The notes beneath the pieces are model-generated. The model worked only from the letters and a program-made list of their open reading frames with translations, did not search any database and was not told the origin of the DNA. Shown here piece after piece: positions 22,629-30,919 of a DNA stretch of 40,135 bases (position 1 is its first letter; each line of letters begins with the position of its first letter). Source of the DNA: Gnetum montanum (lineage: Eukaryota > Streptophyta > Gnetopsida > Gnetales > Gnetaceae); NCBI GenBank assembly GCA_015680685.1, contig MNCI01009296.1:143998-184132 (forward strand), read 5' to 3'. A program made the position numbers and the translations under genes.

Positions 22629-23275
22629 CTAATGTCATAAAATGGTAGTTAGGCATAATTAGGTAGCGTAATGACACAATAGAATAATCCCTGTGTAACA
22701 ATCGTAATGTATCAGCTTCAGGATTGATTCGCTCCAAGCGACCGATCATATCGTTGACGACGCCTTCCATAAAGGCAAATTTATCAGGAAATTTGCCCCA
22801 AGATCAGGTCACCAATGTTGATAAGTGTATGCCTTGATCACCTATTATGCAGAATAAATTACATATAAAGGCATAACTGAGATGTTATGATGACTAGTAA
22901 AACCTCTAGAAGCAGTTGTCTAAAATCTAGTATGTTGTGAAAGTTAAACTCACAGAGTGACGAATCACTTACCTCTTCCTATCCTGGCCAAAAGGACTTC
23001 GGCATCCTCCACTGCTACCTCATTTTCATGCATAGGAACTTGTGCATCACTCACCTTATTAATTGGGGTCTCTTCTTCTAACATCGAGGCCCCTTCTCCG
23101 CACCGCAAAATTATAGCCCTTGTTTTAGGGGTCAATCATTCCACAACCTTCTCCTTTGCTGCCACACAACATCGTCAGTTAACATAGGATCTTACTTTTG
23201 CCCAATAAACATTATCCAATGCAACAGCGCCTATACACAACATAACCATATCCATTAACACATTTCTATACTTAC

Positions 23276-24300
23276 TGGTTGGAGGATTACTCCTCTGAAA
23301 CCTGACCTGCATCTTCTTCCTCTCCCCACCTGCTGGCTCCACAAGCTCCTCTGTCAAACAAGGCTTCTTCCATTGCACCAATGAATCCACTATTTCAACT
23401 ACTAGGCACTTTCCCCTTGACACATCGTCGGTGTGAGAGGGGAGCATCCCACCCATGCTGCCAAATTTTTAGTCATTACTAACAACGACTTCCTGATTCC
23501 TTCCAGAGGGTCTTGCGACCGAGTAGTGTCGAAAATATGGGAAATCCACGATTTGGAAATCTGGCTATGGTCTTGCTGCACCCAGACCCCATTCCTTTGG
23601 ACTACCAGAAATTTAGCAAAATGACAGAAGCAAGCTATGAAGAAAGTAAAATGCACATTGAAACGGTACTCAAGCTTCTTGCGAAGCCTGACCATTTCAG
23701 CACGCAGGCCTTCAACAAAATAGCTAGCCCAATTGAACCGAGTCCCCTCCTCCATGACCTCTTGCATAATCCAGGCTTGTTCTATGGTGAGGACTCTCCC
23801 TTGGGAGAGTTTCTTGGGGAAGGCCTAGGCTCAAAAAATGGGGTAAATCGTATTAGCCACCTCCAGCTCAATCTTGTCAGCAGGGATTCCTTTAACCTCT
23901 TTCTTAATCCCTAGCCACTCCTCTATCTCAGACCGATGCTTGGAACTCCTTTTCGACTTTTCCTCTATAGGAGGGCCATTGGAGGGGACGCCAAAGAGAT
24001 CGGCGAACATTTGAGCATCGATATTAAAATTCACACGCATGTTACGCACGCGTATGCAAAGATGCTCAGCTTCTTCACTGAAGGAGTTGACTAGGGTCAA
24101 CATTTCACCCGCAGTGATGTGTGGGGTTATGGCCAAAAATAGATCCATCAGTCTAGCTTCTTGAATTTTATTGGTTAACACAACTGGGGCCACCCTATGG
24201 CCAAGCCAGTGTTATGTGTCCTTTATATCACCGTAACGGAAGAAGAGACTATTTGCCTCGTGACTGGAGGCCATAATCATAATTTCCCATGATTCCCTTA
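23276..24300 (-). other. Exon 4: plant-transposon-type domain (copy A)
   Basis: The longest exon. Conserved blocks against B are QEARLMDLFLA (B: EKARLMDLFLA), VNSFSEEAEH, then MRVNFNIDAQMFADLFGVPS (B: MRVVIEIND-LFTDLFNVPA), then EEWLGIKKE, EQAWIMQEVMEEG, YFVEGLRAEM and HFTFFIACFCHFAKFLVVQ. The order of a V-x-F-x4-(I/M)-x3-F-x-(V/L)P motif and a later helical block is reminiscent of the plant mobile domain or putative plant transposon protein families. This is an inference from pattern, not a database match. Confidence 0.45.
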
Positions 24301-24776
24301 CTGTCAACATAAAACAATAGTTAAGGCAATATAACAAAATAGAATAACTTTATACATCATTTCCAACTAATAACATTGTACAATTGATCACCAGATAAAA
24401 TTTACCGAGCCCGAATGGCAAAGGAAATAGAGGGATTTTCTCTTGCACATCTGCGACGATGAGGGAAGGATCCAAAGTCCACTCCTTGTCTAGCCATCCG
24501 AGTCTCTTACACCTGGTAAAAAATTCGACATAGCAAGTAGGGTACTCTAGGATTTCAAATGCTAGTTGTCGCATGACACTGGCCCATACATTGCTGATGG
24601 AAGTAAATTCCCTTATGGTCCCTTCGGCCAAAGACGATGTACTATTATCACCTAGGAGACCACTATCATTGATAAAGAATCTACACCACAGAAGATAGGC
24701 AAACTCTTTACGTTCCACACAAATTCGAATAGTAGTTAGCATATTGCAACGCCATGAAAAGAAACAAAAAACTTAC

Positions 24777-25226
24777 CCTCCTGCATAATACACGATGCCA
24801 GGTGGATTCTGGAAGTAGGTTGTCAGGTGACGGGCCATGAACAGAGTGTTGTAGGCGTGATCACAATTAAACCTAGGCATCTCCCAGATTCAATTCAAAT
24901 GCCTCAAACCTTTGGCACTTTGTTCGCGATCTTGCACACACACAGTTTCAACCGCGCCATCTGTCAATAATGTCAAGATGCTCTATGTCGACCCAACCAA
25001 CAGCGTCTCTAGAATAGCAGCAGCTACATCGCCTGGTAGATGCGACCAAACGATTACACTGTAATTACGAAGCAAAAACTGCAAGAACTCCCGTGCATCC
25101 CTTCGGAACCATACCACCTCCTTCTTTACATGCACATGAGGAGAAGGAACATGGACCACGGGACTATGTAAGCAGCATAGAATGCCCACAATGTCCAAAA
25201 CAATTAGGACAGGCTTTATCATAATG
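24777..25226 (-). other. Exon 2: degenerate HAD/FCP1 (NIF)-like phosphatase domain (copy A)
   Basis: Order of motifs: KPVLIVLDIVGILCC (motif I; plant members have LVLD-x-N/D-G-L/V-L), VVWFRRDAREFLQFLLRNYS followed by VIVWS (motif II; plants have KRPF-DDFL-F-FERF-VGVWSS), a run corresponding to K-L-x2-IWE, and NTLFMARHLTTYFQNPPGIV. Plant FCP1-like HADs have NTLLLDDSP-K-x3-NPP-T at that last position. The four-part order and spacing support the family. The second motif I Asp is Val here, and the motif IV Asp-Asp is Ala-Arg in A and in B, so catalysis is probably lost. Confidence 0.6.
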
Positions 25227-25719
25227 CTATACAATAAAAAACGCATTACTATTAGGAAAACCATTTAGACATGAAGGTTCATCACGTGACATTAGGGTTC
25301 TCTTGATTCTCTGAAAATTACAAATTATGTTGGAGACGCATAGCCAAAATCGCCCAAACCCTTACAACAGTTCAAGGTCTGTCCCTGACAATGGCAATGG
25401 AAGCAACACTGCGTATTACTCCAGCATAACATGCAACTATTACAGGTCAAAATCCTGATTACGCTATGCATAGGTACAATACCCAGACTTTTTCATTTAT
25501 ACGTTACATCTGCACAATATTACTTAACGCTACCCAAACCCTCATGGCAACACAAAGTCCATCTCCAACAGCGAGAACAAGGGTAATATAACAAACTACA
25601 ATAGCTTAGTCTACGTAAATAGATATTAACGCCCGACGCAATATGCACATTCAAAATAGATACGACCAAGACACTACAACAAAGATAACAATTGTGCAAG
25701 AGGAAGAAAGGCGACTTAC

Positions 25720-25838
25720 CAATTAAGCAGAGTAACCTCCCATGTCTCGACTCTGGCCTACGAAACTCGTTGCAAACTCTCTTGCACTTCATCAATCCTC
25801 ACCAATTTGGCATTCTTTCCTCTAACCTTTGGTGCCAT
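25720..25838 (-). other. Exon 1 of the antisense gene (copy A), 119 nt
   Basis: Starts ATG at 25838 and ends AATTG at 25720 before GTAAGTCGCC. Aligned with B (35325-35443) it has identical length and 2-nt end phase; the C at 25226 completes the codon. One stop (TAG) replaces a Gln codon of B. This exon is the strongest single proof of homologous splicing. Confidence 0.75.
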
Positions 25839-25956
25839 AGTTTTGATTGAACAAATCTTCGCAAAATCATCTGTTTACACCTCGCTTTCGCTTCCTTTTT
25901 GCTGTAGCTAGATTCAAATTTGATATATCTATGGCCTGTTTTGAGCATGAACCACT

Positions 25957-25964
25957 GGTTTATA
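25957..25964 (-). promoter_or_regulatory. TATA-like box of the antisense gene (copy A)
   Basis: TATAAACC on the minus strand about 120 bp upstream of the ATG. B has CATAAATAG about 150 bp upstream of its ATG. This suggests the passenger gene has its own promoter. Confidence 0.4.
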
Positions 25965-25974
25965 AACAAAATTT

Positions 25975-26405
25975 CTAAAACTAACTGATTTTATGCCCGA
26001 TCGATGCGGAACCTTCTCAAAATGCCAGTGTTAGTATGACATGAAATGCGAAGATTGGGGCATTAATTTCATAGATATCGTATGAATCGCGGTCCGAAAT
26101 GATCCTAAACTAATGCATAGATTATCACCTTATAATCCGGCCGCATTAACTACGGTCCATATAAAAAAATTTAAACTCGTTATTCCGACACGCTAGATGC
26201 GCCACGTTACATCTTCCATCTTATAGAAGTCACACGCTAGCATGTAGGAAGCCTGGCTCACCATTTTCTCACAAACTATTCGTAATGGTCCACTAAGACC
26301 TTAAACTAGAAGCTTCTCTAGTACGCAACTCTAACACAAAGAAAAATAAACTCTTATCGTTTCAACAAATCGGCAGAAAATAATGTAACAACTTCCATTT
26401 TTCGC
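25975..26405 (-). repeat. Diverged CTAGTTTAAGGTC units before RT (element A)
   Basis: Minus-strand reading contains CTAGTTTAAGGTCTTAGTGG (26290-26309) and weaker copies (TTAGTTTAGGATC near 26,100; ACGAGTTTAAATT near 26,170). The same position in B (34510-34990) holds a clearer array. No coding sequence was recognised. Confidence 0.5.
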
Positions 26406-26407
26406 AG

Positions 26408-26418
26408 TTTTGCAGGTC
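26408..26418 (+). promoter_or_regulatory. Splice acceptor at the start of the RT segment (element A)
   Basis: A pyrimidine-containing stretch then TTTTGCAG, followed by GTC AAT TTG. Homology with B starts at the base after the AG, and B has TTGACAG followed by GTT AAG CAG. A second nearby AG (TTTTCGCAG, 26398-26406) is an alternative. Confidence 0.55.
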
Positions 26419-27535
26419 AATTTGCAAATGGACGCAACTTTATTCGCACCCCTAGTCTTAACAGGCCCATATGGGGAAACCATTAGACAACTTAATCACA
26501 TACTAATAGGAACAGGTCCTTCCCTTTGTGATGCAACCATAGCAACATCAGAAATATCCCTAGACTGGCCAGAACATCTGGCCCAAACTCTAGAACTGGA
26601 GGCTAGTGATGTGACCAAGGATCCTCTCAACGAGATCCCTGTGTTACGCACAAAGGCGAAAGTAAAACTCTTAGGGTTAGTTCCCTCCTGGACCAATAGA
26701 CGCAGAGTGGTATAATGCAAGTGCTCCAAAATAACGCTGCTGTATTTGCGTAGTCGTACGAAGACATGCCAGGATTAGACCCGAGATTAATACAACATAA
26801 CATAGTTTTAGACTCGCACATCAAAGAAATTAGACAAAAAGCATGAAAGATTAAGCCAAAAATCACACTAGCCATGCGTAATGAAATCACTAAGCTATAT
26901 CAAGTTGGTTTTATTCGTGCGGTTGATTGCTTGGACTGGGTGTCAAACATCGTAATTGTTTATAAGAAAATGGGAGGAATATGCATTTGCATAGACTTCC
27001 GAGATCTAAACAAGGCCACGATTAAGGACAATTTTCCATTACCAAGTATCGACCAATTAATCAACACAACAGCTAGTCACGTGCTTCTATCCTTTATGGA
27101 TGGTTTTTCAGGTTATAATCAGATTCATATTAACCCGAAGCATCAATTGACCACAACATTCATGACGCCCTGGGGGACTTTTTGTTACACTATGATGCCT
27201 TTCAAACTAAAAAATGCTAGAGCAACGTATCAACGAGCCATGACATACATCTTTAGTGATTACCTCTTAGGGAGATTAAACGACTATGTAGATGACATAG
27301 CTGTCAAGTCTATAAAGTCGGAAGACCATTCAAATGACCTAGAGTTAGTCCTTAAACGATGTCTCAAGCATGACTTAAGGCTCAGCCCAAAGAAATACTT
27401 ATTTGGAGTCAAAACCGAACGCATGTTGAGGTTTGTGGTATCAGAGACTGGCATCTGAGTCGACCCTGACAAGGTTAAAGCCATTGTTGATTTAATGCCA
27501 CCTACAAACCTCAAGGAACTACGTGGGTTGCAAGG
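26416..27535 (+). pseudogene. Tat/Ogre reverse transcriptase of element A
   Basis: After a 150-codon pre-RT segment (EISLDWPEHLAQTLELEASD), the RT reads EITKLYQVGFIRAVD, ICIDFRDLNKATIKDNFPLP, LLSFMDGFSGYNQIHI, MTPWGTFCYTMMPF and the catalytic NDYVDDIAVKS. The thumb/connection begins after TGA at 27457-27459 (GI-stop-VDPDKVKAIV), where B has Arg, consistent with CGA to TGA. The segment 26,716-26,873 has stops and a frame change. RT would copy the element RNA. The YVDD box and pre-RT layout match the Tat/Ogre lineage, clearly different from the chromovirus RT at 10 kb. Confidence 0.8.
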
Positions 27536-28030
27536 CAGACTACAATTTATCAGGTGGTTCATTTTGAAATTAACAGATAAATTACATCTTATGCAACATC
27601 TCCTTAAGAAAGGTTTTAATTTTGAATGGACTAATGACTGCTAGCGTGCATTTGACAACTTAAAGAAGGAGCTGCAACACTTACCAATGGTTTCCCCACC
27701 ACAAAGGGATCAGCCTTTTTATATTTATCTGGCAAGCTCAGATGTGTCTATAGCTGCGTTACTTTACCAAAAAAGGAACGATGAGTCGGAAGCCCCTATC
27801 TATTATCTAAGTCATGCTCTATTTGCATACAAAACGAGGTACAATGAAGTGGAGCGTAACTGTTTGACATTGGTTTTCACACTCAAGAAATGTAGACACT
27901 ATCTTTTCCGTAGCTAGGTTAACATAATTTGCAAAAACAATGTTCTGCGAGCTATCTCAAACAACTTGTATGAGAGTAGTGGGATAGCTCGTTGGAAAGC
28001 TATCATAGCCAAATTTGACTTACATTATGT
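27536..28030 (+). pseudogene. RNase H (first, gypsy-type) of element A
   Basis: The connection (LQGRLQFIRWFI, LMQHLLKKGFNFEW) leads to SPPQRDQPFYIYLASSD, APIYYLSHALFAYKTRYNEV and LVFTLKKCRHYLFRS, then NNLYESSGIARWKAI. These are the usual gypsy RNase H blocks. Stops at 27,643 and 27,915. It degrades the RNA strand of the hybrid during reverse transcription. Confidence 0.75.
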
Positions 28031-28069
28031 TGGTCAATTGTCCACTAAAGGTCAAGCTATAGCTGACTA

Positions 28070-28424
28070 GCTTGCAACATCGCCTATTAACGATCAAGCT
28101 ACAATAGAGCCAAAATTTTCAGATGAACATGTACATAGTCTAAGCCCTATACCAACAGGCCCTGAAACGACATTATACTTTGATGGAGCTTTGACTACCA
28201 GAGGTGGTAGTGCTGCTGCTATTATTACGCTCTCCCCTGAGGATGTATGTTCATTCGCTTACCACCTAACCTTCCCTTGTACGAACAATGTGGTAGAGTA
28301 CATGGGGCTCCTCAGGGGATTGTTGATAGCCAAGGAGCTCAACGTTCAACACCTGGCAATCCGAGGCGATTCGATGCTTGTTATCAATCAAATCACAGGA
28401 GTCTATGCCTACAACATTTCATAA
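28070..28424 (+). pseudogene. Second (archaeal-like) RNase H of element A, truncated
   Basis: TTLYFDGALTTRGGSAAAII (first Asp), then FPCTNNVVEYMGLLRGLLIA (Glu) and LAIRGDSMLVINQITGVYAY (Asp). A second RNase H after the gypsy-type one is a hallmark of the Tat lineage. Similarity to B stops at about 28,412 (B continues CKATHLQPYCDLAKTLLKQF), so the last catalytic Asp and all of integrase are missing. The break marks the right end of recognisable element A. Confidence 0.75.
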
Positions 28425-28802
28425 AGGTTATGAACATGTAACTGGCACAATAATAGCAAATTGAAAACCTATTTACGCTAGTTTTCAACATCATTTCAAG
28501 ATCCTGTCACCAAAATAACCTCTGGGGGCAAATAAAAGATTACTTGCCAACAATAAAAGCAACAAAGATATTTTTGGCAACTTAGCTAAGGAGTTTTTGT
28601 TTGTAGATTTTGTAGCCTTCCTAGCATTGATTTCTAAGAGCAGAGGATGTTCATATTGGTAGATGTCACATCCACCATCATCATCTGATTCAAACTCCAA
28701 AACCTTCTCTATGACAATAACTTTATCCTTACCCCTTTGGTGGGCACATTCAGCTTCCTTCCTTCTCCTATGGTCATGATCACTACTTTGCTCTTTGGAT
28801 GT
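28425..28802 (-). other. Unassigned segment between elements A and B with a 100-codon open frame
   Basis: Read leftward from about 28,790, the minus strand is open for about 100 codons: HDHRRRKEAECAHQRGKDKV, VIEKVLEFESDDDGGCDIY, then PLLLEINARKATKSTNK, with a hydrophobic run (PKISLLLLLLASNLLF) before the stop at 28,491. No family was recognised. It lies outside B's 3' LTR end (28803), so it is not part of B, and it does not match the missing part of A. Confidence 0.35.
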
Positions 28803-29550
28803 TGTAGCGATCGAAAATGTCAGTGGCTAGAAAACACCGAGGGGTCGACGGTCGTAGACAATCTCAACCCCATATTCGTGGGAGGGCCATGTTGGATGGA
28901 ATGGATACGGGATGCCCTGAATGGTCTGGTCGATCAGACAGGGACTTAGTCAACGTCTATATAGCCTTTTGCAACATGTAGTTTGAAAACGGAAATGGAA
29001 ATGCAAAGTAATGCTTAAATGCAAAGGAGACAGAAAACAGTGTAAAACATAGTAATAAGTGGGAAACAAAATGAAATGTAGTTAGAAAAATGCACCACTC
29101 CGAAGCTATAAATTTGCTCTGTCAAGACGAATACAATTGGTTGCACAGCGTTGAGGAGTGCAGAGATCTCGAGAGTAGCCAAGACATGTAGAGCGAGATG
29201 GCTGTGCGCTTGGGCACAGACTCAGGAGCTGACAATGTGAAAATTCTACCAAGGTGGTAGAAAGGAGGGGCAAAACGAAATGCCAGCTAAGAGCACTAAC
29301 TGTTTGCAGTGTCATACAGAAAGCTTACAATTCTCAAGATTACAGTGCCACCCTTTTGCTTGTCAGCCAACTAGACTCTTAGCCGACCAAATTACCGAGA
29401 AAATAGACTAAGGACTGAAAAGCCTTAAAAAAATGGAGTGCCAAAAGTGTGAAAAGTTAAAGTGTACCAGTGCTTGAGCCAACCAGCTAGAGAGAGAGAG
29501 ACTGAGACCAAGAAAAACTGAGAGAGCCCCTTTAAGCATCGCTCATTGGG

Positions 29551-29560
29551 GTATTTATAG
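29551..29560 (-). promoter_or_regulatory. LTR TATA box (element B)
   Basis: CTATAAATAC on the minus strand, followed by CCCAATGAGC and a CT-rich leader. It lies about 750 nt before the LTR end; A's TATA box lies about 690 nt before its LTR end. Confidence 0.6.
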
Positions 29561-29867
29561 GACCAAGGGCACACGAAAGATGCGGTTTGAATGCCACGTG
29601 CCTTGGGCCTATGCTGACTTGTCTGCACTGCATGTGCCTGCATGACCATTGGGTGAGCCTATCGCTCCATAATTACGAACCTACCACATAGTAATTACAC
29701 TGTCAGAGCAATGGTGCAATTAGGTGAGGTGCATTAATGTTGTGTAACCGCTTGCCACCTTGCTATGCTCTGTAGCATAGCATGTTGGTGTAGCGTAGTG
29801 TCTTGTTACGCGTCTTGCTGCATGTGCAGAAAGCCTTTGAAACGTGCAGGCTGTTCATTGCATGTTT

Positions 29868-29907
29868 GCTATGCTATGCTACGCTACGTAGCGTAGCGTA
29901 GCATAGC
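29868..29907. repeat. 40-nt near-perfect palindrome in U3 of element B
   Basis: Two 20-nt arms: GCTATGCTATGCTACGCTAC and GTAGCGTAGCGTAGCATAGC, meeting without a loop. Only one pair is not Watson-Crick (T opposite G). It lies about 310 bp upstream of the TATA box in U3. Confidence 0.8.
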
Positions 29908-30286
29908 AACTGGCCGTAGTCACAAAAAACGTCGCTCTGTAAACTTTGCTTCCTGCACTGCGAAACTTGAGAACTTGCTAATCCTGCACTTTGAGTTCCC
30001 TTCTGTCAACTTCCACAGAATTGCTACGCCTCGCTGCGCCATGTAGCTTAGCGTAGTATAGCAGCAAACATGACCTGATGTCGGCCAAGTTCACCACTTT
30101 CTGATGGAAGGAGACATTGCCGAAGGACTTGAAGTCAGGCGAGGGGGGGCTAATCGTCCAGCTGTGAGTGCGGATGCTCTAAAATCCCAGGCCAAAGGCA
30201 TGCATTCTCAGTTCAGCTATGGGATCAGCCACCACATAGCTAAACGTCGTGCAAGCCCAAGTGTTGGTAGGGGGGCTAGAGGATGA

Positions 30287-30313
30287 CAATATTGTGGCTG
30301 GGCCACAATATTG
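30287..30313. repeat. Perfect 12-bp inverted repeat with 3-nt loop
   Basis: CAATATTGTGGC, loop TGG, GCCACAATATTG. It lies between the B integrase-side repeat array and the LTR, in the element's 3' untranslated region. On either strand it forms a stable hairpin; there is no T-tract, so it is not called a terminator. Confidence 0.7.
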
Positions 30314-30589
30314 CTGGAACTCTAGCTGCGAGAACTAGCCAAGGAGCTACCGTCAGGGCAGTGGGCCGTGGTGATAGTAGGTTCAGAGGGCCAGTGTGAT
30401 GCCATACGACATCTTTGGAGGGTCAGCACAATGCCAAGGATGGCAACATTGCGTACATTCTTGAGCGTGTCCCCATTGCATCATGGACTACACTCTGGAG
30501 CTGCGATGTCCCACCTGTGTGTTAGCACTGCACATGCTTGTTCGATGTGTACTCGGCGCAGATGCACGCTAGGAACATGACGTGAACCC

Positions 30590-30915
30590 AGTTTAAGGTC
30601 TTGGTAGACCGTGTGATGGTTTTGAGTCCGAGTGGACTACTGTGCTGGTTTAAGGTCCCAGCAGACTGTACATGCCAGTTTAACATCATAGCGTACGTGT
30701 TATGCTAGTTTATAGTCATAGTGAACTAGCTATGCTAGTTTTACGTCGTAGCGGACAATGGCTGCTAGTTTAACGTCGTAGCAGATGCTTCTTGTCGTGG
30801 TTGTTGCTAGTTTATCGTCATAGCAGACGGTGCTCAATGCCGTCACCAGTTTAACGTCGTAGTGGATGCTGCTCGATGCTGCTAGTTTAATGTCGTTACG
30901 GATGTTGCTTGATGT
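30590..30915 (+). repeat. CTAGTTTAACGTC...GAC array downstream of integrase (element B)
   Basis: About nine degenerate units spaced roughly 30-50 bp. The core is GCTAGTTTAACGTCGTAGCG plus GAC. Within the core, GTC is usually mirrored six bases later by GAC or GGAC, as in GTCCCAGCAGAC, GTCGTAGCGGAC and GTCATAGCAGAC. Its orientation is antisense to B, as for the other arrays. Confidence 0.75.
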
Positions 30916-30919
30916 CGTT

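Larger units (their letters stand above)
21474..25838 (-). pseudogene. Antisense eight-exon passenger gene of Tat/Ogre element A
   Basis: Exons, from comparison with element B: 25838-25720, 25226-24777, 24680-24416, 24300-23276, 23158-22973, 22841 to about 22708, 22628-21811 and 21731-21474 (stop TAG), about 1,085 codons. Donors are GTAAGT in introns 1, 2, 4, 5 and 7 and GTAAAT in intron 3; acceptors end in AG. Intron 6 has a decayed donor (ATTACG). Exon 1 is 119 nt as in B (MAPKVRGKNAKLVRIDEVQE). Exon 2 is HAD/FCP1-like, exon 4 resembles plant transposon domains, exons 6-7 are charged helices (QSLNEDLWKRLLRSKKEKVA), and exon 8 is acidic. Scattered stops show it is dead; the exon 1 TAG aligns with CAA in B. 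It is antisense to gag-pol and lies between protease and RT. Function unknown. By eye the proteins are about 40% alike between copies, against about 80% for RT. Confidence 0.8.
20844..26415 (+). other. Predicted 5.57-kb sense-strand intron separating protease and RT
   Basis: The donor GAC/GTGAGG (20841-20849) and acceptor TTTTGCAG/GTC (26408-26418) are both phase 0, so splicing would join the protease frame (ending EKYCD) to VNLQMD at the start of the RT segment. Element B has the matching acceptor (TTGACAG/GTT, exon start 34388) and protein similarity between A and B begins right after it (VNLQMD versus VKQKMK, then PLVLTGPYG versus PLALAGPNG). Ogre elements are known to have an intron between protease and RT. 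The donor is inferred in A only, because B's lies outside the window. The intron contains the whole antisense gene and two repeat clusters. Confidence 0.6.
28803..30070 (-). repeat. 3' LTR of Tat/Ogre element B (outer start approximate)
   Basis: On the minus strand it ends CGATCGCTACA at 28803, homologous to A's LTR end, and is not followed by a primer-binding site. A TATA box (CCTATAAATACC) lies at 29549-29560. U3 (29,570-30,070) is filled with GCTATGC/GCTACGC words. The start of the LTR and the polypurine tract were not located; 30,070 marks the last U3-type repeat. Confidence 0.55.

Noticed and set aside
29485-29505. GA dinucleotide run as a possible regulatory GAGA site
   Set aside because: Short and inside the LTR leader; nothing links it to regulation.
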